From Intestinirhabdus alba (lineage in GTDB: Bacteria > Pseudomonadota > Gammaproteobacteria > Enterobacterales > Enterobacteriaceae): 64,000 nt of DNA. Both the position numbers and the translations under genes were made by a program. The DNA is taken from NCBI RefSeq assembly GCF_009711095.1, contig NZ_WMJZ01000003.1, forward strand, positions 1 to 64,000, in the 5' to 3' direction. Below the pieces are notes generated by a model. It ran no database searches. It worked only from the letters and a program-made list of their open reading frames with translations, and was not told where the DNA came from. Below are positions 9,506 to 19,400 of the stretch, piece by piece; position 1 is the stretch's first letter; each line of letters opens with the position of its first letter.

Positions 9506-10738
9506 ATGGCAAAGGTATCGCTGGAGAAAGACAAAATAAAATTTCTGCTGGTTGAGGGCGTGCACCAAAAGGCGCTGGAAAGCCTGCGTGCCGCAGGTTA
9601 TACCAACATCGAATATCATAAGGGCGCGCTGGACGCCGCGCAGCTGAAAGCGTCGATCCGCGACGCCCACTTTATTGGCCTGCGCTCCCGTACCCATCTG
9701 ACCGAAGAGATTATCAATGCGGCGGAAAAGCTGGTGGCTATCGGCTGTTTCTGCATCGGCACCAACCAGGTGGACCTGAACGCGGCGGCAAAGCGCGGCA
9801 TTCCGGTATTCAACGCCCCGTTCTCTAACACTCGCTCGGTGGCCGAGCTGGTGATTGGCGAGCTGCTGCTGTTGCTGCGCGGCGTGCCTGAGGCCAACGC
9901 CAAAGCGCATCGCGGGGTGTGGAACAAGGTGGCGGCGGGCTCTTTTGAAGCGCGCGGCAAAAAGCTGGGAATCATCGGCTACGGCCATATCGGCACCCAG
10001 TTGGGTATTCTGGCGGAGTCGCTGGGGATGCACGTCTACTTCTACGATATTGAGAGCAAGCTACCGCTCGGTAACGCCACCCAGGTGCAGCATCTCTCCG
10101 ATCTGCTGAATATGAGCGACGTGGTGAGCCTCCACGTTCCGGAAAACGCCTCCACTAAAAATATGATGGGGGCGAAAGAGATTGCGCTGATGAAGCCGGG
10201 TTCGCTGCTGATCAACGCCGCCCGCGGCACGGTGGTTGATATTCCGGCGCTGTGCGACGCGCTGGCCAGCAGGCATCTTGCGGGAGCGGCCATTGACGTC
10301 TTCCCGACCGAGCCGGCCACCAACAGCGATCCCTTTACCTCACCGCTGTGCGAGTTCGATAACGTCATCCTGACGCCGCATATCGGCGGCTCCACCCAGG
10401 AAGCACAGGAGAATATCGGTCTGGAGGTGGCAGGCAAGCTGATTAAATATTCTGATAACGGCTCCACGCTCTCCGCCGTTAACTTCCCGGAGGCGTCGCT
10501 GCCGCTGCACGGCGGTCGCCGCCTGATGCATATCCACGAAAACCGTCCCGGCGTGCTGACGTCGCTGAACCAGATTTTCGCCGAACAGGGCGTCAATATT
10601 GCCGCGCAGTATCTGCAAACCTCTGCGCAGATGGGCTACGTGGTTATTGATATCGAAGCGGAAGAGGATGTGGCGGAAAAAGCGCTGCAGGCGATGAAGT
10701 CTATCCCCGGCACCATTCGTGCCCGCCTGCTGTACTGA
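9506..10738 (+). CDS. serA: D-3-phosphoglycerate dehydrogenase
   Basis: SerA oxidises 3-phosphoglycerate with NAD as the first, serine-inhibited step of serine synthesis. The 410-residue product matches E. coli SerA throughout. It has the NAD-binding motif GIIGYGHIGTQ (about residue 155), the active-site segments NAARGTVVD and TPHIGGST, and a C-terminal ACT domain (about 335-410) that binds serine. CAGGAA precedes ATG 9506. The 262-base upstream region carries a CRP-like site and A/T-rich sequence where Lrp could bind. It supplies the serine and glycine metabolised by gcvTHP. Confidence 0.98.
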   Translation: MAKVSLEKDKIKFLLVEGVHQKALESLRAAGYTNIEYHKGALDAAQLKASIRDAHFIGLRSRTHLTEEIINAAEKLVAIGCFCIGTNQVDLNAAAKRGIPVFNAPFSNTRSVAELVIGELLLLLRGVPEANAKAHRGVWNKVAAGSFEARGKKLGIIGYGHIGTQLGILAESLGMHVYFYDIESKLPLGNATQVQHLSDLLNMSDVVSLHVPENASTKNMMGAKEIALMKPGSLLINAARGTVVDIPALCDALASRHLAGAAIDVFPTEPATNSDPFTSPLCEFDNVILTPHIGGSTQEAQENIGLEVAGKLIKYSDNGSTLSAVNFPEASLPLHGGRRLMHIHENRPGVLTSLNQIFAEQGVNIAAQYLQTSAQMGYVVIDIEAEEDVAEKALQAMKSIPGTIRARLLY

Positions 10739-10770
10739 TGGCGATGCCGGTTGAGTAGGCTACGGCCTGC

Positions 10771-11205
10771 TCACCACCGTTTCCGGGGGCGGTGGGCGCG
10801 AGCTATCTCACGGCCGTTCTGTAAAAAAGTGCAGTCGTAGCATATTTCTGACTGAAACCAGCACTCGATCGTCCCGTCCTCGCTAAGCCACTGAGCGAGG
10901 CTTTGGCCATGATCCAGCATGCCGCTCTGTTGCGATTGGATGCCAAATTTTTGTTGGATATCGCCTTCCGACAGCCCGAGGAAATCATTGGCGTCCAACG
11001 TCCCTAACGGCGGCATTGTCCGCTTTTCCGGCTCGCGCTGCGCCCGTTCCTTTGTCACCTGGTAGAACGTGAAGGGCAGGGTAATGATAAAAATAACGGA
11101 CAGTATCAGCAGGACGCACAGCAAATAGGTCGCTGCAGCCAGCAAAAGGCATACCGGGCGAACCACCTCCCAAAGTGCGCTGATGATACTTAACATCCTT
11201 TTCAT
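10771..11205 (-). CDS. Unrecognised small membrane protein
   Basis: I do not recognise this 144-residue product. Residues 14-52 form a long hydrophobic stretch that could be two tight membrane helices. A basic, charged linker (KERAQREPEKR) and a soluble tail of about 85 residues follow. The tail has three Cys in a WFQSEICYDCTF context and ends with many Arg and Lys. The frame is clean with good codon use and a plausible ATG. It lies between serA and ygfA, which are close neighbours in E. coli, so it is an insertion at that junction. Its 3' end converges on serA. Function unknown. Confidence 0.6.
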   Translation of the reverse strand: MKRMLSIISALWEVVRPVCLLLAAATYLLCVLLILSVIFIITLPFTFYQVTKERAQREPEKRTMPPLGTLDANDFLGLSEGDIQQKFGIQSQQSGMLDHGQSLAQWLSEDGTIECWFQSEICYDCTFLQNGREIARAHRPRKRW

Positions 11206-11451
11206 GCTTACATTCCGTTATGGGTCATGGCGCTGTCTTTCGCGCCGTGGCTTAGCCGAGGGCAATTATCCTGTACTTAGCTTGCCGCAAACGGCGGCTA
11301 AAGCCAATAGATGCCGTTGTGTCCGCAGGAGAAGGCTTTCGGCGAGCCGCGGAGCTGAACCGGCGCGCCGTTGCCCGGTGGATTCATCGGGCGGATGCTG
11401 AAAGCGGTAAGCGTTTGGGTGAAAAACAGCCGTATCGGCCGTTTGGGCGCG

Positions 11452-12042
11452 CTACCATTGCCAGGTTTTTGTTGGCGTAATGACCGCCGGCAGTGGGACA
11501 TCCCACGGCTGCAGGGGCAGCGTGTCCACCTGCTGACAATCGTGGGCGTAGCCGACCGGCTGCAGACGATACTGCCGCCAGTTCTGCAGCGTCCGGTCGT
11601 AAAATCCACCGCCCATCCCCAGCCGTTGCCCCGTTTCGTCAAAGGCCACCAGCGGCGTCACCAGCACATCCAGCTGCGGGAGCGGCAGCACGTCGCGCAC
11701 GTCCAGCTTTGGCTCGCGGATCTTCAGCCGATTCTCCAGCAGCTGGCTGTGCGGGCGATAGCGTAAAAATAACAGGTTGCCGGGGCTGAACGGGTGCAGC
11801 CTTGGCAGACAGACGCGCTTGCCCGCTTGCCAGAGCCGGTCAATAAGGGGGCGGGTATCCAGCTCGCCATCAAACGAAAGAAAGATCGCCACCGTTTGCG
11901 CCTGCAGGATCGGCGGATATTTCATCATTCGTCCGGCGGCCTGAAGGGCGTACTGCCGCTGCTGTTCCGGCGTTAACGCGCGCCGACGCTGACGGATCTG
12001 CTGGCGAATTTGCTGTCGCGAGGTCGCGGAAATGTGCGTCAT
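11452..12042 (-). CDS. ygfA: 5-formyltetrahydrofolate cyclo-ligase
   Basis: YgfA (Fau) converts 5-formyl-THF to 5,10-methenyl-THF with ATP, returning a dead-end folate to the one-carbon pool. The family signature near the C-terminus is clear: LVAFDETGQRLGMGGGFYDRTL. The frame runs back through 6S RNA to 12198, which cannot be coding. I chose ATG 12042 (MTHISATSRQQ), giving 196 residues against about 182 in E. coli. A start near MTHIS or slightly downstream is possible. It sits just downstream of ssrS on the same strand, the conserved ssrS-ygfA unit. Confidence 0.93.
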   Translation of the reverse strand: MTHISATSRQQIRQQIRQRRRALTPEQQRQYALQAAGRMMKYPPILQAQTVAIFLSFDGELDTRPLIDRLWQAGKRVCLPRLHPFSPGNLLFLRYRPHSQLLENRLKIREPKLDVRDVLPLPQLDVLVTPLVAFDETGQRLGMGGGFYDRTLQNWRQYRLQPVGYAHDCQQVDTLPLQPWDVPLPAVITPTKTWQW

Positions 12043-12147
12043 ATCTGCCTGCCGGGTCGCTAAGGAAGTAAGAGTACGAGGAGGCAAGTGTAATACAGGG
12101 GAGGGTAAAAACTGAACGTTGAGCAAAGGTAAAACAATAAAAAGAAG

Positions 12148-12331
12148 GGAATCTCCGAGATGCCGCCGCAGGCTGTAACCCTTGAACCCTTGGTTCAAGG
12201 TGAATGTGTCGTCGCAGTTTTAAGGCTTCCCGGACTGACCGGGCATGCTCACCAACCGCGGAGCGCCACATTCTTGTGGTATGAAATATCGGCTCAGGGG
12301 ACTGGCCCGCTTGCAAACATCTCAGAGAATT
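12148..12331 (-). ncRNA. ssrS: 6S RNA
   Basis: 6S RNA binds sigma-70 RNA polymerase and damps transcription in stationary phase. On the minus strand the sequence begins ATTCTCTGAGATG and ends CATCTCGGAGATTCC, the paired ends of enterobacterial 6S RNA. It contains the conserved internal stretches GGCCAGTCCCCTGAGCCGAT and GGTTGGTGAGCATGC. The length, about 184, matches E. coli (183). It lies directly upstream of ygfA, as in E. coli. The exact 5' end is set by similarity, give or take a base or two. Confidence 0.96.
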
Positions 12332-12372
12332 TTTAACTTCCCGGCCACTCTACCATAGTAGGCCGAAAAGTG

Positions 12373-12768
<396 letters not shown>

Positions 12769-12869
12769 CTATAGCTACCCTGGCGCGGAGATACAAGCCC
12801 TTTTCTGGTTCACCAGGGTCCAAAGTGGTAGCATATCATGAATATTCCTCCCAACGATGACGAATGCGC

Positions 12870-13448
12870 ATGTCTATACAGAACGAAATGCCTGGTTACA
12901 GCGAAATGAACCAGTATTTGAACCAACAGGGAGCAGGACTGACTCCGGCCGAAATACACGGTTTAATCAGCGGGATGGTTTGCGGCGGCAACAACGACAG
13001 CTCCTGGCAGCCGCTGCTTCACGACCTCACAAATGAAGGTATGGCTTTTGGCCATGAGCTTGCTCAGGCGTTGCGCAAAATGCACGCCGCCATCAGCGAT
13101 GCGCTGGAAGACGACGGCTTTCTTTTTCAGCTTTATCTGCCCGAAGGCGACGCGGTGAGCGTTTTCGATCGCGCTGACGCGCTGGCGGGCTGGGTCAACC
13201 ACTTCCTGCTGGGGCTGGGCGTTACGCAGCCAAAGCTGGATAAAGTGACCGGTGAAACCGGGGAAGCGATTGACGACCTGCGCAATATTGCGCAACTGGG
13301 CTACGACGAAGACGAAGATCAGGAAGAGCTGGAGATGTCGCTCGAAGAGATCGTCGAATACGTGCGCGTCGCGGCGCTGCTCTGTCACGACACCTTTACG
13401 CGCCAGCAGCCGACCGCGCCGGAAGTGCGTAAACCTACGCTACACTAA
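12870..13448 (+). CDS. ygfB: UPF0149 family protein YgfB
   Basis: YgfB is a conserved acidic protein of the UPF0149 family with no firmly assigned function in enterobacteria. The 192-residue product matches E. coli YgfB almost throughout. It has the [10 protein letters not shown] and NHFLLGLG segments and a very acidic C-terminal part ([17 protein letters not shown]). The frame also has an ATG two codons earlier (12864). I used 12870, the family start [10 protein letters not shown]. It heads the ygfB-pepP-ubiH-ubiI gene string. Confidence 0.94.
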   Translation: MSIQNEMPGYSEMNQYLNQQGAGLTPAEIHGLISGMVCGGNNDSSWQPLLHDLTNEGMAFGHELAQALRKMHAAISDALEDDGFLFQLYLPEGDAVSVFDRADALAGWVNHFLLGLGVTQPKLDKVTGETGEAIDDLRNIAQLGYDEDEDQEELEMSLEEIVEYVRVAALLCHDTFTRQQPTAPEVRKPTLH

Positions 13449-13476
13449 AAAAATCAAACGTAATGGAGGCCACGCC

Positions 13477-14793
13477 ATGACACCGCAGGAGTACCAGGGC
13501 CGCCGTCAGGCGCTGCTGGCACAGATGCCGCCCGGCAGCGCGGCGCTGATTTTCGCCGCCCCGGAAGCCACGCGCAGCGCGGACAGTGAATATCCATACC
13601 GTCAGAGCAGCGATTTCTGGTATTTCACGGGTTTTAACGAACCGGAAGCCGTGCTGGTGCTGATAAAAAGCGACGCCACCCATAATCACAGCGTGTTATT
13701 CAACCGCGTTCGCGACCTGACGGCGGAAACCTGGTTTGGCCGTCGGCTGGGGCAGGAGGCCGCGCCGAAAAAGCTGGGGGTAGACCGGGCGCTGGCCTTT
13801 AGCGAAATCAACGAGCAGCTGTACCAGTTGCTGAACGGCCTGGACACCCTTTACCACGCCCAGGGCGAATACGCCTGGGCTGACGACATCGTCTTTGCCG
13901 CGCTGGACCGACTGCGCAAAGGCGCGCGCCAGAACCTGACGGCACCGGCGGCGATGGTCGACTGGCGTCCGCTGGTGCATGAAATGCGCCTGTTCAAGTC
14001 GGTGGAAGAGATCGCCGTTCTGCGTCGGGCGGGAGAGATTAGCGCCCTCGCGCATTCGCGGGCGATGAAAGCGTGTCGTCCGGGCATGTTTGAATATCAG
14101 CTGGAAGGTGAAATTCATCACGAGTTTAACCGCCACGGCGCGCGCTATCCCTCCTATAACACCATCGTCGGCAGCGGCGCGAATGGCTGCATTCTGCACT
14201 ACACCGAAAACGAAAGCGAAATGCGCGACGGCGAACTGGTGCTGATCGACGCCGGGTGCGAATATCAGGGATACGCGGGCGACATTACCCGCACCTTCCC
14301 GGTTAACGGCCGCTTTACCCCGGCCCAGCGCGAGGTTTACGAGATTGTCCTGGCGTCGCTGGAGACCGCCCTCACGCTCTACCGCCCCGGCACCTCCATT
14401 CAGGCGGTGACCGATGAGGTGGCGCACGTTATGATCCGCGGGCTGCTAAAGCTCGGCATCCTGCAGGGCGAAGTCGAACAGCTGTTTGCCGAGGGTGCCC
14501 ACCGTCGCTTTTTTATGCATGGGCTGAGCCACTGGCTGGGGCTGGATGTACACGACGTGGGAGCCTACGGCAAGGATCGATCCCGGCCGCTGGCACCGGG
14601 AATGGTGCTGACCGTGGAACCGGGCCTGTACATTGCGCCGGACGCCGAAGTGCCGGAAGCGTATCGCGGTATCGGCATTCGTATTGAAGACGACATCGTG
14701 ATTACCGAAAACGGCAATGAAAATCTGACCGCCAGCGTTGCCAGGAGGGCGGACGATATCGAAGCCCTGATGGCGGCGGCGCGTCGACAATGA
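13477..14793 (+). CDS. pepP: Xaa-Pro aminopeptidase P
   Basis: PepP removes the N-terminal residue from peptides with proline in second place. It is a cytoplasmic di-manganese peptidase of the M24 family. The 438-residue product has the N-terminal non-catalytic domain (about 1-170). The pita-bread domain shows ligand segments LIDAGCEYQGYAGDITRTFP, FMHGLSHWLGLDVHD and LTVEPGLYI. The start at ATG 13477 follows a TGGAGG site and gives the family length; the frame itself is open further upstream within ygfB. Its TGA overlaps the ubiH ATG (ATGA), so the two are translationally coupled. Confidence 0.96.
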   Translation: MTPQEYQGRRQALLAQMPPGSAALIFAAPEATRSADSEYPYRQSSDFWYFTGFNEPEAVLVLIKSDATHNHSVLFNRVRDLTAETWFGRRLGQEAAPKKLGVDRALAFSEINEQLYQLLNGLDTLYHAQGEYAWADDIVFAALDRLRKGARQNLTAPAAMVDWRPLVHEMRLFKSVEEIAVLRRAGEISALAHSRAMKACRPGMFEYQLEGEIHHEFNRHGARYPSYNTIVGSGANGCILHYTENESEMRDGELVLIDAGCEYQGYAGDITRTFPVNGRFTPAQREVYEIVLASLETALTLYRPGTSIQAVTDEVAHVMIRGLLKLGILQGEVEQLFAEGAHRRFFMHGLSHWLGLDVHDVGAYGKDRSRPLAPGMVLTVEPGLYIAPDAEVPEAYRGIGIRIEDDIVITENGNENLTASVARRADDIEALMAAARRQ

Positions 14794-15968
14794 GCGTTAT
14801 CATCGTTGGCGGCGGCATGGTGGGCGCGACGCTGGCGCTGGCCATTTCGCAATTGAGCCGCGGAACGCTGCCGGTTCACCTGATTGAAGCGACGTCCCCG
14901 GAGGCGGAGGGCCATCCCGGTTTTGACGGCCGGGCGATTGCGCTGGCGGCGGGCACCTGCCGCCAGCTGGCGCGTATCGGCGTATGGCAGGCGATTGCCG
15001 ACGGGGCGACCGCCATCGGCAGCGTACACGTCAGCGATAGCGGCCACGCCGGATTTGTCACCCTGGATGCGCAGGCGTATCGCATACCGGCCCTGGGTCA
15101 GGTGGTCGAGCTGCACGACGTCGGCCTGCGCCTGTTTGCGCGGCTGCGCAAGGTACCGGGTGTCACGTTGCACTGTCCGCAGCGCGTGGCGGGCGTGACG
15201 CGCACGGCGGCGTCGGTGACGGTCACCCTGGAGAGCGGCGAGGCCCTTACCGGCGACGTGCTGGTGGCCGCCGACGGCACGCGCTCCGCGCTGGCCTCCG
15301 CCTGCGGCATTGCGTGGCGGCAGGAGCCTTATAATCAGCTGGCGATTATTGCCAACGTCGCCACCTCCGTCCCCCACCGCGGGCGGGCCTTTGAACGCTT
15401 TACCGCCTCGGGGCCGCTGGCGATGCTGCCGATGTCAAAAGGGCGCAGCTCGCTGGTGTGGTGTCATCCCCTTGAGCGGCGGGAGGCGCTTCTCGCCTGG
15501 TCCGATGAACGCTTTTGCCGCGAACTGCAGGCGGCGTTCGGCTGGCGGCTGGGGCAGATTACCCAGGCGGGCAGGCGCAGCGCCTATCCGCTGTCGTTAA
15601 CTTCCGCCGTCGGGACCGTGACCCACCGCACCGTGCTGGTTGGCAACGCGGCGCAGACCCTGCATCCCATCGCCGGGCAGGGCTTTAACCTCGGCCTGCG
15701 CGACGTGATGAGCCTGGCCGAAACGCTGGTCGGGGCGCAGCGCGCCGGGGAAAACGTCGGCGAGTACGCGGTGCTGGCGCGCTATCAGCAGCGTCGTCAG
15801 GCAGACCGGGAGGCCACCATTGGCGTAACGGACGGGCTGGTGCATCTGTTCGCTAACCGCTGGATGCCGCTGGTGGCCGGGCGCAACCTGGGGCTGATGG
15901 CAATGGAGCTGTTTACGCCGGCGCGCGATCGGCTGGGCCGGCAAACCCTTGGCTGGGTGGCGCGCTAA
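14790..15968 (+). CDS. ubiH: 2-octaprenyl-6-methoxyphenol hydroxylase
   Basis: UbiH is a flavin monooxygenase of aerobic ubiquinone synthesis that hydroxylates the aromatic ring at C4. The 392-residue product matches E. coli UbiH in length. It has the N-terminal FAD motif VGGGMVGATLALA, the middle DG motif VAADGTRSAL, and the late FAD/ribityl motif LVGNAAQTLHPIAGQGFNLG. It overlaps pepP by four bases and is followed after 54 bases by its paralogue ubiI. Confidence 0.96.
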   Translation: MSVIIVGGGMVGATLALAISQLSRGTLPVHLIEATSPEAEGHPGFDGRAIALAAGTCRQLARIGVWQAIADGATAIGSVHVSDSGHAGFVTLDAQAYRIPALGQVVELHDVGLRLFARLRKVPGVTLHCPQRVAGVTRTAASVTVTLESGEALTGDVLVAADGTRSALASACGIAWRQEPYNQLAIIANVATSVPHRGRAFERFTASGPLAMLPMSKGRSSLVWCHPLERREALLAWSDERFCRELQAAFGWRLGQITQAGRRSAYPLSLTSAVGTVTHRTVLVGNAAQTLHPIAGQGFNLGLRDVMSLAETLVGAQRAGENVGEYAVLARYQQRRQADREATIGVTDGLVHLFANRWMPLVAGRNLGLMAMELFTPARDRLGRQTLGWVAR

Positions 15969-16022
15969 GTTCGTCGCCGCAAACCCCTTTACGCCTGCAG
16001 AGCCAGGCATCAGGAGCTGATT

Positions 16023-17225
16023 GTGCAAAGTGTTGATGTAGCCATTATTGGCGGAGGCATGGTGGGGCTGGCGGTAGCCTGCGGCCTGCAGGGCAGCGGG
16101 CTGCGCGTGGCCGTTCTCGAACAGCGCGTGCCGGAGCCGCTGGCGGCCGACGCTCCGCCGGCCCTGCGCGTTTCGGCGATCAACGCCGCCAGCGAGGCGT
16201 TGCTTACCCGGCTGGGCGTCTGGTCTGATGTTATTGCCGGCCGCGCCAGCTGCTATCATGGGATGGAGGTATGGGATAGAGACAGCTTTGGCCGCATCAC
16301 CTTTGACGGTCGAAGCCTGGGCTACAGCCACCTTGGATACATCATTGAAAACGCGGCGATCCACTCGGCGCTGTGGCAAAAGGCGCAGCGCGACCCTGAT
16401 ATCACGCTGCTGGCTCCGGCGGAGCTGCAGCAGGTAGCCTGGGGGGAAAACGAGGTTTTCCTTAGCTTAAAAGAGGGTGCGATGCTGACCGCGCGCCTGG
16501 TGGTCGGTGCCGACGGTGCCAACTCCTGGCTGCGCGACAAGGCGGATATCCCGCTAACCTTCTGGGATTACCGCCACCACGCGCTGGTGGCAACGGTACG
16601 CACCGAAGAGGCGCACGGTGCCGTCGCCCGCCAGGCCTTTCACGGCGATGGCATTCTCGCGTTTCTGCCCCTCGCCGATCCCCACTGCTGCTCTATCGTC
16701 TGGTCCCTTGCCCCCCAGGAGGCAGAGCGGATGCAGCAGGCGGACGACGAGACGTTCAACAGGGCGCTGAACATCGCCTTTGATAATCGGCTGGGTCTGT
16801 GCCGGGTTGAGGGCGAGCGGCAGACGTTCCCGCTGACCGGGCGCTACGCCCGACGGTTTGCCGCCTCTCGTCTGGCGCTGGTGGGCGACGCCGCCCATAC
16901 CATCCATCCGCTGGCGGGGCAGGGGGTTAACCTCGGCTTTATGGATGCCGCCGGTCTGGTCGGCGAGCTGCGGCGGCTGCAGCGGCAGGGTAAAGATATC
17001 GGGCAGTATCTCTATCTGCGCCGCTACGAGCGCAGCCGTAAGCACAGCGCCGCGCTGATGCTGGCGGGGATGCAGGGCTTTCACGATCTGTTTGCCGGTG
17101 CGAATCCGGCGAAAAAGCTGCTGCGCGATATCGGCCTGAAGCTGGCCGACACGCTTCCCGGCGTCAAGCCACGGCTTATTCGTCAGGCGATGGGGTTGAG
17201 CGATCTGCCGGAGTGGCTTCGCTGA
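16023..17225 (+). CDS. ubiI: 2-octaprenylphenol hydroxylase (UbiI, VisC)
   Basis: UbiI hydroxylates ubiquinone precursors at ring position C5 and is paralogous to UbiH. The 400-residue product has the FAD motifs IIGGGMVGLAVACG, VVGADGANSWLR and LVGDAAHTIHPLAGQGVNLG in the same order as UbiH. I used GTG 16023 with AGGAGCTGATT upstream, which gives the E. coli length and N-terminus MQSVDVAIIGGG. It ends the string before the large gcvT promoter region. Confidence 0.95.
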   Translation: MQSVDVAIIGGGMVGLAVACGLQGSGLRVAVLEQRVPEPLAADAPPALRVSAINAASEALLTRLGVWSDVIAGRASCYHGMEVWDRDSFGRITFDGRSLGYSHLGYIIENAAIHSALWQKAQRDPDITLLAPAELQQVAWGENEVFLSLKEGAMLTARLVVGADGANSWLRDKADIPLTFWDYRHHALVATVRTEEAHGAVARQAFHGDGILAFLPLADPHCCSIVWSLAPQEAERMQQADDETFNRALNIAFDNRLGLCRVEGERQTFPLTGRYARRFAASRLALVGDAAHTIHPLAGQGVNLGFMDAAGLVGELRRLQRQGKDIGQYLYLRRYERSRKHSAALMLAGMQGFHDLFAGANPAKKLLRDIGLKLADTLPGVKPRLIRQAMGLSDLPEWLR

Positions 17226-17764
17226 TCTTCGCCGTGCCGGGTGTGCTTTCGCGCGGTCTCTGGTCAGGATCGCCTGGCCGGAGCCGGGCGACGTTTCCCG
17301 CTCTGCGGAAGCGGTCGATGTGGTGTTTGAGACTTTGAATTTGGTCACGTTTTTTCCCTTCGCCCGGCGTTCAACGGGGTATCCCTCAACTGAAAAAATC
17401 TAATTTCACGCTCATTTTTGCATTAATTTTTCTTATGTTGTGATTTTTTCGTTGCGTTAAATTTAACGTTTTTTCCACATTATCTGCGGTTGTCCAGCTT
17501 TGCTTTCACGTTTTACCTGTTTTTTAACGTCATTGAAGCGGTTTTGCACAACGTTTTATGCTGGCCCTAAGTCAGGGATTTTTAGCGATAAAATAATTTG
17601 ATGATGATTCCCTCCTTATGGTTTAGCGTCAGTTTCGGTGGTAAGTTCAGAAAAAAGAGAGCGTTTGCGTCGCGGTCCGGAACCGGCCGTGATGCCGGGC
17701 TTCGTAGTGACGTTTTTACCTGAAAATAAAGGGCTATCAGCCCCACTTATGCAAAGAGGACAAG
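17226..17764 (+). promoter_or_regulatory. Long gcvTHP upstream regulatory region
   Basis: These 539 bases contain no gene. The middle part (about 17380-17620) is strikingly A/T-rich with several T-runs, unlike the flanking genes. A CTAAT element, the core reported for GcvA sites in E. coli, is at 17400-17404. In E. coli the gcv promoter is controlled over a long distance by GcvA, GcvR, Lrp and PurR. The length and A/T content here fit that. I see no glycine riboswitch fold, and none is expected in this family. Confidence 0.55.
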
Positions 17765-18859
17765 ATGGCACAACAGACTCCCTTATATGAACAACATACG
17801 CTCTGCGGCGCGCGTATGGTTGATTTTCACGGCTGGATGATGCCGCTGCATTATGGTTCGCAGCTTGACGAGCACCACGCCGTGCGCACCGATGCCGGCA
17901 TGTTTGACGTGTCGCATATGACCATCGTCGATCTGCGCGGCGACCGCTGCCGGGCGTTTTTACGTTACCTGCTGGCGAACGACGTGGCGAAGCTCACCTC
18001 GCCCGGTAAAGCCCTTTATACCGGTATGCTTAACGCCTCGGGCGGGGTGATTGACGACCTGATCGTGTATTACTTCACTGAGGATTTTTTCCGCCTCGTT
18101 GTTAATTCCGCCACCCGCGAAAAAGACCTCGCCTGGATCGTCCAGCACGCAGAACCTTACGCCATCGATATCACCGTGCGTGACGATCTGTCGCTGATTG
18201 CGGTGCAGGGGCCTGAGGCCCGGGCGAAAGCTGGCTCTCTGTTCAACGACGAGCAGCGTCGGGCGGTTGAGGGGATGAAACCGTTCTTCGGCGTTCAGGC
18301 GGGGGAGCTGTTTATTGCCACCACCGGCTATACCGGGGAAGCGGGCTATGAAATCGCCCTGCCCAACGAGAAGGCGGCGGACTTCTGGCGGGCGCTGGTG
18401 GAGGCGGGCGTTAAGCCGTGCGGACTCGGGGCGCGTGATACCCTGCGGCTGGAAGCGGGGATGAACCTCTACGGGCAGGAGATGGATGAGAGCGTTTCGC
18501 CGCTGGCGGCCAATATGGGCTGGACTATCGCCTGGGAGCCGGCGGACCGCGACTTCATCGGCCGGGAAGCGCTGGAGCAGCAGCGTGAGAAGGGGACTGA
18601 ACGGCTGGTTGGTCTGGTGATGACCGAGAAGGGCGTTCTGCGCGGCGAGCTGCCGGTGCGCTTCACCGACGCTCAGGGCAACCTGCGGGAGGGCGTTATC
18701 ACCAGCGGCTCGTTCTCACCTACGCTGGGCTACAGCATTGCGCTGGCGCGGGTGCCGGAGGGCATCGGCGAGACGGCCATTGTGCAGATCCGCAACCGCG
18801 AAATGCCGGTAAAAGTAACCAAACCTGTTTTTGTGCGTAACGGCAAGGCCGTTGCGTGA
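17765..18859 (+). CDS. gcvT: Aminomethyltransferase (glycine cleavage T protein)
   Basis: GcvT moves the methylene group from lipoyl-bound aminomethyl on GcvH to tetrahydrofolate and releases ammonia. The 364-residue product matches E. coli. It has [11 protein letters not shown] at the start, DVSHM near residue 45, and the folate-site segment [13 protein letters not shown] in the second half. AAAGAGGACA lies just before ATG 17765. It is first in the gcvTHP operon, 25 bases before gcvH. Confidence 0.98.
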   Translation: MAQQTPLYEQHTLCGARMVDFHGWMMPLHYGSQLDEHHAVRTDAGMFDVSHMTIVDLRGDRCRAFLRYLLANDVAKLTSPGKALYTGMLNASGGVIDDLIVYYFTEDFFRLVVNSATREKDLAWIVQHAEPYAIDITVRDDLSLIAVQGPEARAKAGSLFNDEQRRAVEGMKPFFGVQAGELFIATTGYTGEAGYEIALPNEKAADFWRALVEAGVKPCGLGARDTLRLEAGMNLYGQEMDESVSPLAANMGWTIAWEPADRDFIGREALEQQREKGTERLVGLVMTEKGVLRGELPVRFTDAQGNLREGVITSGSFSPTLGYSIALARVPEGIGETAIVQIRNREMPVKVTKPVFVRNGKAVA

Positions 18860-18884
18860 TCCATCCTTTTCGGGAGATTGAGTG

Positions 18885-19274
18885 ATGAGCAACGTACCAG
18901 CAGAACTGAAATACAGCAAAGAGCATGAATGGCTGCGCAAAGAGGCGGATGGGTCTTACACCGTCGGCATTACCGAGCATGCCCAGGAGTTGTTGGGCGA
19001 TATGGTTTTTGTTGACCTGCCGGAGGTGGGGAAGCGCGTCAGCGCGGGTGACGACTGCGCGGTTGCCGAGTCCGTAAAGGCGGCGTCCGATATTTATGCG
19101 CCGATCGGCGGCGAGATCGTGGCGATTAACGAAGCGCTGAACGACTCTCCGGAGCTGATCAACAGCGAGCCCTACGCCGGCGGCTGGATCTTTAAAATCA
19201 AAGCCAGCGATGAAAGCGAGCTGGGTTCGCTGCTGGATGCCGACGCATACGAAGCCCTGCTGGAAGATGAATAA
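18885..19274 (+). CDS. gcvH: Glycine cleavage H protein
   Basis: GcvH is the lipoylated shuttle that carries the aminomethyl group between GcvP, GcvT and lipoamide dehydrogenase. The 129-residue product shows the lipoylation segment [13 protein letters not shown] with the modified Lys near residue 65. The frame includes an extra ATG immediately upstream (18882). I used 18885, the family start [21 protein letters not shown] is the ribosome site. A 12-bp inverted repeat lies in the 126-base gap before gcvP. Confidence 0.98.
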   Translation: MSNVPAELKYSKEHEWLRKEADGSYTVGITEHAQELLGDMVFVDLPEVGKRVSAGDDCAVAESVKAASDIYAPIGGEIVAINEALNDSPELINSEPYAGGWIFKIKASDESELGSLLDADAYEALLEDE

Positions 19275-19288
19275 ACACGCTTCCTGAC

Positions 19289-19335
19289 TTCACGTTGCGG
19301 ACGAGGGCTTTTCCGCTCTCCGGCCGCAACGTGAA
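19289..19335 (+). repeat. 12-bp perfect inverted repeat between gcvH and gcvP
   Basis: TTCACGTTGCGG (19289-19300) and CCGCAACGTGAA (19324-19335) are exact complements around a 23-base loop. In the gcv transcript this would form a strong hairpin between the two cistrons. No T-run follows, so it is more likely a processing or stability element than a full terminator. Confidence 0.75.
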
Positions 19336-19400
19336 TCATCCGACGTATTCAGATTATCCAGGACATCGACGTTTCACCGCACCTTTCAGGAACCATCGCC

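Noticed and set aside
11298..11642. 114-codon minus-strand frame overlapping ygfA
   Set aside because: Most of it lies within ygfA in another frame. Only the last part (11298-11451) is outside, and no product is recognised.
12043..12198. Upstream extension of the ygfA frame
   Set aside because: It overlaps the 3' end of 6S RNA and adds residues not found in the family.
17226..17764. Glycine riboswitch before gcvT
   Set aside because: No conserved glycine aptamer core is seen. Enterobacteria use GcvA/GcvR control at this promoter.
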